From: Neoarius graeffei
Taxonomy: Eukaryota > Chordata > Actinopteri > Siluriformes > Ariidae
NCBI RefSeq assembly: GCF_027579695.1
Contig: NC_083577.1
Location: 67,305,741 to 67,369,740, forward strand
Length of the DNA stretch: 64,000 bases
Reading direction: 5' to 3'
Below the pieces are notes generated by a model. The model saw nothing but the letters and a program-made list of their open reading frames with translations. It searched no databases and had not been told where the DNA came from. This document shows, in pieces, positions 40,485 through 52,400 of the stretch. The translations under genes were made by a program, and so were the position numbers. The first letter of the stretch is position 1. Each line of letters starts with the position of its first letter.

Positions 40485-43400
40485 CTGAGAGGGACATGTT
40501 AAGGAATATCACAGAGTACTTAGGATTCTGAGCAGCATTAAAATATGCACTTAGAATTTAGAAAACAAAGTCAAGCTGTTTGCAGAACAGTCAACTTGAT
40601 TAGCAGTCCTGTAACAGCTACACAAATGTGTAAAGTGCTCACATTAATAAGTACGCAGCACAGTAAAAAGACAATAGCCTAATGATGGATGAATCCGAAT
40701 ATGACTCTTTCTGCATTCACCTTTCCCCGTCATGGACCAAAGGACCAGCATGGCTATTGACACCATTAGCTCACTAGTGACCTATAACGTCAAGTCAATT
40801 TATTTGTATAGCACTTTTAACAGACATTGGCGCAAAGCAGGTTTACAGAAAAATAAAAAGACTTGGCTCATATGTCAAGTTTATTTATCCCTGTTAAGCA
40901 AGCCTAAGGTGATGGTGGCAAGGAAAAACTCCCTCAGATGACACGAGGCAGAAACCTTGAAGAGAACCCATGCTCATCTGGGTGATAACAGAGCGTGATT
41001 TATATATTTAAAAAAAAAAAATTCACACAACTTGCTTCTATAACTGTGTAACCAGCAAATTCCTTATAGATTTAGCATGAAGTCATTCATGAAAAGTTGA
41101 TGTAATTTTTTTTCCCGTGTGCCTTGTTCATTTCATGATTCATGTTCTGTGTGATGAGGATAAAAACGTAAGAGCAAAATATTGAAAGGATACTGAGGTC
41201 AACATAAGGTGGTACTTTGAAGCCAAAGGACAGCGCCACTTGGGGGAGGTTGAGTGTCTGTACATTGTAGATCTGTTTGAGAGAGTGGGAATCGTACGCT
41301 CTCACGTAGGACTTGTAAGCCTCCTGAGCTGATTTATGCAGGTAGTAATTCTTCTCGATCAGCTTCTCCAACTGATATACACACACAACAGGACAGAGGA
41401 CCATTAGCAATCCTGCTACTAGAGGTGATCAGTTTGCTATAATACTTTAGAGGAACTGGATAGACTCACCTGCGACTGAATATCTGAGATCTTACTCCAA
41501 GAGAATTCAAACTCACTCAATGGGACCTTCAGGAAAGAAAACAATGTAAAATGAGTACTCTGAGAGCACAATATCCCCCGCTACAAGATACTGCAATATA
41601 CGCATTACTGTCCCAAGTTTTGTGAAACTCCTCCAAAAATTATGAGAGGAGTTGATTTCAGAAGGTGAGAACCCTTTCTGAGACAGAAGGACTGACTTCA
41701 TAGCAAACCCACACATCTGAGAAGTAGTTACAGTCATCAGGATTAAAAATCTCCGAGTAAGATTATAATGCTACCTTGGCCTGTCTGAGGAACCGCAGGA
41801 AGCCGAGCTCTTCAGGTCTGAGGATGAGGAGGGCGTGGCCTCTGCCATTAACGCCTCGAGCAGTTCGACCTACACGGTGGATGTATTCCTGACAAAATGA
41901 ATCCACAATGGCAAATTATCTTCCTGTGTATATTCAGAATTTCCAAAACAAAACGTGAATTGCTTGCCTGTAGCGTTTATACCTTAGGGTCGTCTGGTGG
42001 GTCGTACTGGACGATCCAGTCCACCTCAGGGATATCGAGTCCTCTGGCAGCAACATCCGTGCAGAGCAAAATGCCAGAGTCTGCATTACAGAACTGGAAA
42101 AATGTGGTGGTTCTCTTTGTCTGCTTCTGCTTGCCCTGTAAAGCCAAAAAAAGAACATTTCCACGTTCTCATACCTTGATGTTTTTATCCGAAAACAACT
42201 TGCAACTGAGCGGTTGAGGTAAAAGGTCTCACGCAGCCAAGAAAGGAAAAAGATTTCTGATTTGATTATAATTATTAAAAACACCCAAGTAAGGCTGAAC
42301 CATAGCAGAGCATTTTTGGCGAGTATGATGCAGATGAGACTGACTGCCATTAATTTTAGTATCTGATGATCAGTAACTATTCTCCCAACACACACACACA
42401 CAAAAAAAAAAGTGCACGCGCATGCTAATTTTTGGAAATCAAACACTTTCCTCACCCCATTGCCTGGCTTTTTTTTGGGGGGGGTTCCTAGGGAGGCATT
42501 TGATTTCCAGAAACAAGTGAAATGAAATGCAACAATAAATACCCTCCATGGACCTCGCGTTACCTTATAGATCATTTGCATTTTCCTTTAATTGTTCATC
42601 AACTGCAAACTCATTATGCAGAGTCTGGTAATAAAGAAGGGTGCTTAAATCGATATTGTAGTGTTTAGATAAGTTTACGTTCAACTAAAATACCACCCAT
42701 GTTGGCTGACAAGTCACCAATTATATCTAAATAAATACTAATACACAGTGCTTTTCTTACACAAGTTGTTTCACAATTTAAAATGTAAATACAACAAAAC
42801 ACTGAAAATAGTCCTTGCTGATCACAGTCCCATTTCTGACCCCACAGCAGAGGTGGACAGTAACGAAGTACATTTACTTGAGTACTGTACTTAAAGCGTA
42901 TACACAGAACTATGGCCTCACTTTCGTTTATAAATGCCTTGAGACTTCAAGAATGGCACAGGAATAGTTTTAAGCATTAAAGGTGTCATTGCATCGTTTT
43001 TTCATTAATTGTGCCGTGGTCTCTAGTATGAATGAATGAATGCCCTGAGAGCCGGTTTTGGTGAAAAAAAAAAAATGCTGTGGTGCTCCTGTTTCAGGCT
43101 GTTCTAGTTTGGTGGAGGAGTGGGTGGGGAGAGAACGACAGGATTTCAACTCTTACTCATGAATATTCATGACCTGTAAACATATCGCTTCTGATTGGCT
43201 AACAGCACTGTGACGCTCCCTCCAGTGGGTTATGGACGAGGCCATGACTACTAATTTTCGAAGTGATGCAAGTTCGTAGGGCTTTTTCTGATTCGCTCAT
43301 TTTTCCGTCTATTTTCTTTCATAGGCTAATACAGGGAATGGGGGTAGAAGAACATTTTCACGTGCAGCATGCATATGCAACTCGGAGTGACCTATGGTAT

Positions 43401-46400
43401 TTCAAAAAGAGCAAGTATTAAACGGTTTGTCGTGGAATGACACCTTTAACAATAAATCTAAGTAATTTTTATGATTAAAGTGATTTTATATAGGTAGTAG
43501 TCCGAGTGAATGACCTTGACATCCATAACGTCACAACAGGAAGTGTATCGGTCTCGTCGCCATTTCCGCTATACTAAAACGCAGAGCTGACTGCAACTCT
43601 GATCCTCCATTTTGAGCTAATTTATCGCCATGCCACGTAGATGTGTTTTTGGCCCGGACAGCAGCACGACAGAAGGTGGATTTACATTGCATTCATGGCC
43701 CAAGAATGTTCAAACTACAAAGATTTGGACGCGTTTTGTGAGTTGTTCACGGGCACATTGGGCAGCTATGAAGTGGTCTCTCCTCTGCTCTGTACATTTT
43801 ACTGAAGACTTGTATGAAACTGCTGATCTGTTGAGGATCATTGGCTATAAGCCCGTATTGAAAGAGGGTGCAGCACCAACAATTAAAGAAAACTACAAGA
43901 AAAGGAAAGTGAGTTCAGTTGCACCAGTTGTTGCTAAAACCTGGGATGGGACGGAATATATCGCTCAGGCAGTGACCTCCCTGCAGTTGTTGCTAAAACC
44001 GGTGACATCCCGCTCCGTCCCGGGTTTTAGTAATTGCCTGAGCCCAGCAGTAATGGTGGAATACACAGTATGAAGAAAAGTGAATGAGTGGAGCAGCCGT
44101 CTCTTATTTCTAAACTGGATATTGCTGCCATCTCGCCCTTACGTCTAAGTGAATGAACGGAGAACTGAACAAACGGTTTCAAAAACAATCGGCCTTCAAG
44201 AAGTGAGAACACAGATAGGCAAGCTTAGACTCATTTGGATAAAAAAATTGTTTACCTGCATTTAGATTAATACATGTAATTGTGTGTTAAGTTACCGGTA
44301 TAAGATTATTTAATTTGCTTCAGAATGTGATCGTCTCTGTTCATCTGATTATTTAATTAGCCTTTTACATTTTATCAGTGAAAATGCATGCATGTACATG
44401 TACGTTGCATAAGTTATAGCACCTATCCTGTTTTAATGAGAGTCAACCCACAATCAATGAAGTCAAATCAGTCTTAGTTGAGCAAGTCGGTAACTGTATT
44501 TCATACTTTCGCTATAAATGTTTATTTATATGACTTTGGTCTATAGCTGTCAAAGGCCTCGGCCTTAAAACCGGTTCCCGCTGTGACATCACGCGCTCAG
44601 GGCTGGCTGGTTCAGCGGGGCAGCTCCAATGCCAACTTTGTAGTCGATTTTAACTCTTAGTATCTGTACTGTACTCGAGTATTTTTTTGGGAAACTTATG
44701 ATTTTAACTCCACTACATTTCTATCAAGGTCCTCGTTACTATGAAGCAGCTTTGAAAATGGATGTTTTTGGTTTTTTTTTCTTTTCTAAAATGTGATAGG
44801 CTGTCTGTCACCTGCGATTTAAAAAAAAAAAAAAAAATCAGTAAATCATTAGGGTCACGTCCATAGACTGCATAAAATCAAGCTCAATTTCTCCACAGCA
44901 GCATTTGAACATGATCAGTTGATGGCAGAATGGAAGGAGGCGGTTCTGGGGAATGCACGCACCCAGGGCCATAACTAGAACCCATGTTTCAGTTTTCAGA
45001 AAGGATTAAACATTCGTTTCGTTTTGTTTGCCTAAAATGAACCATATCACGGCCTACAAAAACTCAGCGTCCAACCTATGGAAGCATATTGAGGTACATA
45101 AACGTTTTATTTCAAGAGAAAGCTTGTAATGAAGTTGTCTGTGCTTTTAGAGCTAGCAATAACATTGCAATGCAGTCTGGTTAGTCAAATGATGTTCTAT
45201 GGATTTGCCCGCCAAGTTGCCGTAGCCTTGTCCACGGCTAACATTAACGCGTAGCTAGTTAACTCGGACATTTAGTTAGCATGTAAAAACGGAGTTACGC
45301 TAATATGAATAACGTTAATTTATCTGAAGTCCTTTCAGAAATGTGTTTCAGCATTATCTTGCCAAATAAACAGAATGTAGAAATCTGTGATAAAAGGTGT
45401 TTATTCTACAGGTTCTACAAGCGAGTCAGTAAATCCAGTTGGTTGTTTCAGAGGCATTAGGTTTTGTAAGCGTTGTGGCAATAATACGATGAGTTGACAG
45501 AAAATGTACTTTTAATACTTAAAGTACTTTAGTACTTGCTTTTAAAAATACTTAAGTAAAAATGTGACTGGACAACTTTCACTTGTATTGAGTAACATTT
45601 GACCAGTGGGATCTGTATTTTGACTTCATTACTTAAGTTGGGTACTTTGTCCACCTCTGGACCACAGCTCCATCCTGGCACCAGTCACAAATGACAGGCT
45701 TAACATCAGTACTTCCTCATGAAGAAAATATCTACAACAGAGAGGCCCTCGAGGCAAACACAGCTCTAGCAGAGGTTATAGAAAGAGGAACGTGTTTCAA
45801 GCAGTGGCAGCTCAGTGGTTAAGGATTTGAGCAATGGGTTGTGTTCAAATCCTCAGCACAGGTCCTTCACCCCCAATTACATGGTTATAATCCGTCTCAC
45901 TTAAGTAGCTTTTGATAAAAGTATAAAATTTATTTGGCGCAGCCTTTGTGCGTACAAGATCTGCAAAACGACTCACATGGATGGCCATAACCGGCAGGTC
46001 AATATAGTTGAGCAGCTCATAGTGATACTTCACAGACATGCAGGAGGAGAAAAACACCATCAGCTTCTTCTTGCGGTTCTTCTTCAGGAATGTAAAAAGC
46101 AGCAGGAAGCGCTTTTCTGATGGGCAAACCACATAGCCCTGGGGCAAAACACAAATCAAATCCAAATACATGAGTACAAAAAGCACAATTTTACCACAAA
46201 AACCTCCATACTACCAGCAAGAATGAAAACGTGCATCAGCTGGTATCATAATAGCAGAAAAATACAGATTTATACATACAGATGCGTGTAAATTTCTTTT
46301 ATACAGTTGTTATAAAAAAGTGCATGTCCAATCCATATTATGTTACACATTATCTATCTAGTATGCTTGTGCAATACAGCAATATTATACTTAATTGATA

Positions 46401-49400
46401 TTACACTGAAATGATATTCACTGACACGTTACAGGTCAAAAAATGTCAAACTAGCCCTGTGTCTGAAATCTCTCCCTACTCACTATATAGTGAGATCGCT
46501 GTTTTGTAGTGCTGTCCGAATGTATAGTGAGGATTATTTACACCCTATATAGTGCACTCAAAGTATCCCACAATGCATCATGAAAAGTAGTGTACAACCG
46601 ATGGTCACTAACCAAGCAATATATCCCATCGTGCATTGCAGTTGCGCTGAAAGAAATCAAATCAAAAGCCTCAAATTTGATTTAATAAAAGGCAGCGGCA
46701 AAGAAGAAAGTATTCAGCCTTGATTTAAAAGAACTGAAAGATACAGACGACACCAAAGTACTTTGTACTGATTAATGTGGGAAATGCGCTCAGTATAATA
46801 TGGATTTATCACAAAAACGCATGCATGCATTTATTATTTTGAAAACCCACGAGCCGACTGATCTGGCACATTTTAATAGGCCATTTGCAGGAATTGGTCA
46901 CGTGTCAATTTTCCCCATAGCGACAAGCTAACTTAACATTCCTTGACAGCCATAAGAGTTTGACTGGCGATGCAAAGCAATCCATTTCTATAATAGCTGG
47001 TTTTTACCTTTTCTACTGTCTCTTTTTGACCCGAATTTTCGTGTGTACTTGGAAAAAGTTTGTGGTTTTAACTTCGGTCGTAAGTTAATCATTGGGGAAT
47101 AAATCTGCTTCTTATCGGCTAAAAACACATCTACAGATATCTGTATTTATCTTCAAGAATCTTCACATATTAAGTGAATGATAAAAGGTAGAAAAGGAGA
47201 AATTATAAAAGTTATAAACATACCTGAGAAATCCGCCATTTCGCACGCGCATTTCTTTCGGCAGCGACCAACTTGAGTCCAAAAAACTCTTTTACGGCTA
47301 ATGATCCACTTTAACTTACGACAGAAGTTAAAACGAGGGTTATGTATATAACCGCGGTTCTATGAGTTTCGGATGACCGCCAGAGGCGGTGCTTTCAGCA
47401 CATGGATATCCATCACACGAACGTGCAGGTCGAGTAATAGTAACAACAAAGTCACGTGTGACCTGGGTGACGTCACCCCGTGACCCCGGCATAAAAGACC
47501 GGTAAACCCAGGAAGTGACCTCTTGGCAAATCTTCTCGTGTACACTCCGAGTGACTGCCAAGCTCTGGCGGTCATCCGAAACTCATAGAACCGCGGTTAT
47601 ATACATAACCCTCGTTCTATTTCGTTTCTACTGACCGCCAGAGGCGGTGCTTTCAGCACATGGATGACTAATACCAACCAGGTCATGAGGAGTGCCTACC
47701 CGTACCCAGTGCTGCTGCGACGGGCCTGGAATGACAGCCGTCGCCACAGGATTATGTGGGACGACATTAAGACGGTAAAACCTGGTGAAGGTGCAGCTGG
47801 AAGCCCAGGAGGCTGCGCTGCATATGTCTGAAAGGGGCACGCCCTTCAGTGATGCCCATGAGGCCACCACGCCCCGTGCAGAGTGCGCCCTGACAGCCGG
47901 AGGAATCGGGAAGCCACTGTGCCTGTAGGCATGTAATATGGCCTCGACTATCCACTTGGATAGCCTCTGCTTAGAGAGCGCCAGACCCCTCGTCGGTCCT
48001 GTGTGGCACAGAAACAGGGCGTCACTCCTACGGAAGCCCTCTGTACACGACACGTACACCCTGAGGGCGCGAACTGGGCACAAAAGTTCCGACCTCTCAC
48101 CATGGCCCGCCTCGAACGCCGCAAGGCTAAGGGGCTGGTTGACGAAGGTAGCAGAGAGGGTCTTCGGGAGGAAAGAGGGGTTAGGCCACAGGGTGACCCC
48201 ACTGTCGCCGGAGTGCCACTGCAGGCACTCCCCACTGACTGACAGCGCGTGTAGTTCCCCGATGCGCCTCGTCGATGTAATGGCCAGAAGAAAAGCAGTC
48301 TTCAGGGAGAGCCATGAAATGTCTGCCGTGAGCAGGGGCTCAGAACGGTGCGTCGCAGAGAGCCTGCAGCACCAATGAAGGTCCCATGTGGGTACCCGGC
48401 TCCGTCGGAGGGGTCTCAACCGGAGAGCACCCTTCAAGAAACGTGCCACCAAGGCGTGGGACCCCACGGTCCTTCCCCCAACTCTGGCATGCTGAGCAGA
48501 GATGGCAGCTGCATAGACCTTGATGGTGGCAGGGGTAAGACCCTTATCAAAGCAGAGACTGGCGGAACAGTCGAATGGTCGGCAGGGGGCAGCATGTAGG
48601 CTCCTCCCCCCGAGTTAAGCACCAGTTGGAGAAAAGCCTCCATCTGTTGGCATAGAGGGCATTGGTGGGGGGTGCCCGAGAGCTTGCAATGGTGTTGACC
48701 ACTGCCGGCTCACAAGGACCTCGCAGGGGGTCCGGCCCTTCAGCGGCCATACCCAGAGCTGCAGACGGGCTGGATCCGGGTGCCAGATCTGCCCTCCCAG
48801 CTGTGATAGCAGGTCAGTCCTCACTGGCAGGCACCAGGGGTCGCCGTTCAGAAGTTGCAGCAACTTGGGAACCACACTCGGCCCGGCCACCGGGGGGGCG
48901 ACAAGCAGCAGCCCGTGGTGGTCCATCGCAACCCTGTGTAGGGTTGGCACGATCAGCAGCAGAGGGGGGGAGGCATACAGCAGTTGCCTCGGCCAAGCAT
49001 GCGCCAGCGCATCCTGGCCCAGGGGACTGGGGCCGTGGAGGCTGAACCACAGAGGGCAGTGTGTCGACTCCTGGCAGGCAAAGAGGTCCACCTCTGCCCT
49101 GCCAAAACGTTCCCAGATGGCGAGAACCACCGCTGGGTTGAGTCTCCATTCCCCGGGATCGGGGTCCTGGCGGGACAGCAGATCTGCTGCCCTGTTGGCA
49201 GTGCCTGGCAAGTACATGGCACGCAGGCTCAAGAGATGTCGATGGGCCCACCGCAGAAGTTGGCCAGCCACTTCCAAGCACTGGAGGGACTTTGTGCCTC
49301 CCTGGTGGTTGATGTAGTACACTACCGTAGCGTTGTCCGTCCGCACCAGAACGTGTCTGCCGGTCAGGCCTGGGAGGAAGTGCTGTAGGCCGAGGAACAC

Positions 49401-52400
49401 AGCCCGTAGCTCCAGCACGTTGATGTGCTGCGCCCGTGCAGCACCGGGTGGAGGTGGAGACCGTTGAACCACCTCTGAAGCGGCGTAAGTCCAGAAGTCC
49501 CAGCGGGACCAGAGAGGAGGCTGCCGTAAGCATGCCCAGCAGGCGCTGAAAGGTCTTCAGGGCGAGTGACCTACCCCGTCCGAAGCGGCCAAGCAGTAGG
49601 CGGATGTTGTGGATCCTGGTCTGGGAGGGAGTTACCATCAACGACCTCGAATCCAGGTGCATGCCCAAGAAAGTCGTCTCCTGGCTGGGCACCAGCGAGC
49701 TCTTCTTGTAATTCACCCTGAGCCCCAGCTCTACGACATGCGAGAGCACAGTCGCGATGTTGGTGCGGGCCTGAGCTGCTGACCGTGAACAGACGAGCCA
49801 GTCGTCCAGGTAAGGCAGGACACGCAAACCCCTTGCCTGAAGTAGTGCCGATGCCACTGCCGCACACCCGGTGAACACACGGGGTGCCAGCGATATCCCA
49901 AAGGGCAGAACATTGAACTCGAAAACCTGGCCCTCGAAGGCAAACCGCAGGAACTGCCTGTGGTGTGGCACAATGGGAGCATGGAAGTAGGCGTCTTTCA
50001 GGTCGAAGGTGACAAACCAGTCGCCCGCCTGGATGTGGTGTAAGACATCCACTGTACGCAGCATGCGGAATCTCATGGTCCTCAAGTGGGAATTGAGGGA
50101 CCTCAGGTCGAGGATCGGGCGGATACCGCCGTCCTTCGGAACCAGAAAATACCTGGAGTAGAACCCACCTTGCTGTCTCTGCCTGTCGACGGGAGAGACT
50201 GCTCCTTTCTCCAGGAGGGTGGCGATTTCCTGCCGGGGGACGAGGGACTTCCCTGGATGGCTCACGGTGGTGTGTTTGACCCCATGAAACGTGGTGGACG
50301 GCAGCAGAACTGGATGCGGTAACCCTCGGTGAGGGTCACCAGCACCCAGGGGTCAACGCTCTCCAGCTTTGGAGCTGTTCGCTGGAAAAGCGGCCGACCG
50401 CCGGCGCGCTGATGTCAGCGCCGTCCAGAGCGCCCCCGTCGGTCACCATGGGGGCGACGAGGAGCGGACTGGGTGTAGGGGGCGGCACCGCGGGTCCGGG
50501 AGGTGGTGGGGCGGCGAAAGTCATCAACCCGTCTGGTCTCCTGGCGGGTGCGTGGCCGAGACAGAGTCGGTGTGGGCCCCCTGAAGGACTGGGCAGCATT
50601 GCCCTGGTGGTGGGCCTGGCGGGGGCCAGCGAACTGCTGTTACGCCTAGATGACCTGGGCACTCCGATCCAGGGCTTGCTGAGTGGCTTCGCCAAACAGC
50701 TCCCCGGGGACAACAGGGAGAGAGTGCAGCACACACCGGTCGGGCTCTGCCAGAGGGGACTGTATCCGCCATATCTGCTGGCGGCCGAGGGTGAGATACG
50801 ACATCAGCCAGCCCAGTTCCCGCGACGAGTAGGCAAAGGCCTGGAGCCGCGTCACACAGCTCCCGTGATGCCGCGCTCGTCCCCTCCAGCGTCTGGGGGT
50901 CCATGACACCTGGCTGGCAGAAGGGAACTTAAATAGGGTGAGAACGCTCCAAGTAAGTAGCCCAAAATAAACTATCAGGCGGAAATAAAAAATAAACGAC
51001 CGGGCGAACACACCCGTGGTCGGGAATATTAACAAGGATGGCGCCGTGCGCTACAGAACTGATAAACAGCGGCGAGAAACACCGCTTTAATTTAAATGAA
51101 TGAAAACCGCTTACCTGAGCGACAACAAACCGGCCTCCAGCAGCGAGGACACACCTCGGAGGGCTAGTCAGCTAACTCCACCGAGCGAGAGCGCTCAGCT
51201 TAACGGAGTAACAAACAATACGAATATAACACACAAGACAGCCGGCCCGTGAGCAGGCCGGAGACAAGGCTACACAAAACAAGCGGTTGATAATATTAAC
51301 AAGGATAGGCACTGTGCGCCACAGAACTGATAAACAGCGGTGAGAAACACCGCTTTAATTTAAATGAATGAAAGCAGCTTCTCAATGTTGGGCATCTGCA
51401 GGAGGCCATAGGTAGGGGTGTCCTGCATTGCCGCCAGGGCCCTGCAGTCACTAGGGAGGTGGGAAGGCATCTAGGGTCCGCCCAACACCTCTGTAACTCC
51501 TCGATGTATGAGGCCGAGGGCGGAACAGACAACGAGGAAGGCTATGTGGGACCTCTGAAGAAAGCGCTCTGATGCTGGGCCACCAGGGCGTGTCCAACCC
51601 CAGACGGGCCAATGCAGCCCTCAGCGTTGGCTGGATGGATGAGCATCCGCCTTCCGATGCTGCCACGGTGCCATGGCTGGTGGCCTGGGAACCGGCCGGA
51701 GAGGTGGAGCCGTGACCATCGGACCCACCGCAGTCAAAGCTCTCCGAAGCCCGGATCGACAGTTCATCCAGGCCGCGTGCATCAACGGCCGGTGACAGAA
51801 GCGGTGGTGATTGTGAACAGTCGGGCTGCCAGGCAGAAGGGGTGGCTGCGGGAACACTGCCCCCTGTGGCGGAGGCTGAAGATTCGCCAGCAGGGCCTTC
51901 ATCTCCTCCAGCTCGGTGGACATCACCTCCACCTTCTGAGCCAAATCGCCCGAGCGCTTCTTTTTCGCCTTAGAAGCGAAGACGTGTGGGGGAGCCCACA
52001 GCGCTTGCTGGGCCCCGCTGCTGCAGCCGACACCGTGTCCTGTCCCCCCGAGGCCCGGGGGATGTCAGACGGAGAATCCAGCCGAGCCAGCCTGGCGGTC
52101 CGCGCAGCCACGCTCAGGCACATGCAGTCTGCGCAGGCCATGTCCGTCAGCCCCTGCCGCAGGTGATCAATACCCAGGCATGAGGGGCACTCGCGGTGGC
52201 CGTCCTCCGGTTCGAGGGGGACCGGCAGTTGGCGCAGCGAGAGAAGAGGTCCATGACGCCTGGCTGGCAGAAGGGAACTTAAAAAATAGGGCGAGAACAC
52301 CCCAAGTAAGCAGCCCAAAATAAACAATCAGGCGGTAATGAAAAACGACCGGGCGAACACACCCGTGGTCGGGAATATTAACAAGGATAGGCGCCGTGCG

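Larger units (their letters stand above)
42892..44665 (+). mobile_element. THAP-coding insertion flanked by a 10 bp direct repeat
   Basis: GTACTGTACT stands at 42882-42891 and again at 44666-44675; the 1.77 kb between is foreign to the hAT. I find no clear TIR. It carries a THAP-domain ORF at 43630 and a TTAA MITE at 42981. P elements make 8 bp duplications and encode THAP domains, so a P-like origin is possible but unproved. Confidence 0.5.
42848..45659. mobile_element. hAT element (CAGAGGTGGACA ends) with THAP-coding insertion
   Basis: Ends CAGAGGTGGACAGTAACG and TGTCCACCTCTG; the ends are rich in ACTTGAGTACTGTACTTAA-type sequence as in a common fish hAT family. Flanks CCCCACAG and GACCACAG are a diverged 8 bp duplication. 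Confidence 0.78.

Noticed and set aside
41934-42581. 215-codon minus-strand ORF
   Set aside because: It covers DDX18 exon 10 in another frame plus intron sequence. The helicase frame is at 42135-41983.
47628-48467. Bacterial or phage-type integrase, possible contamination
   Set aside because: The neighbouring DIRS RT, RNase H and ITRs show that it belongs to a eukaryotic DIRS element.
47938-50906. Long plus-strand ORFs (up to 164 codons) in the GC-rich block
   Set aside because: They are shadows of the minus-strand DIRS genes; none shows a known domain.
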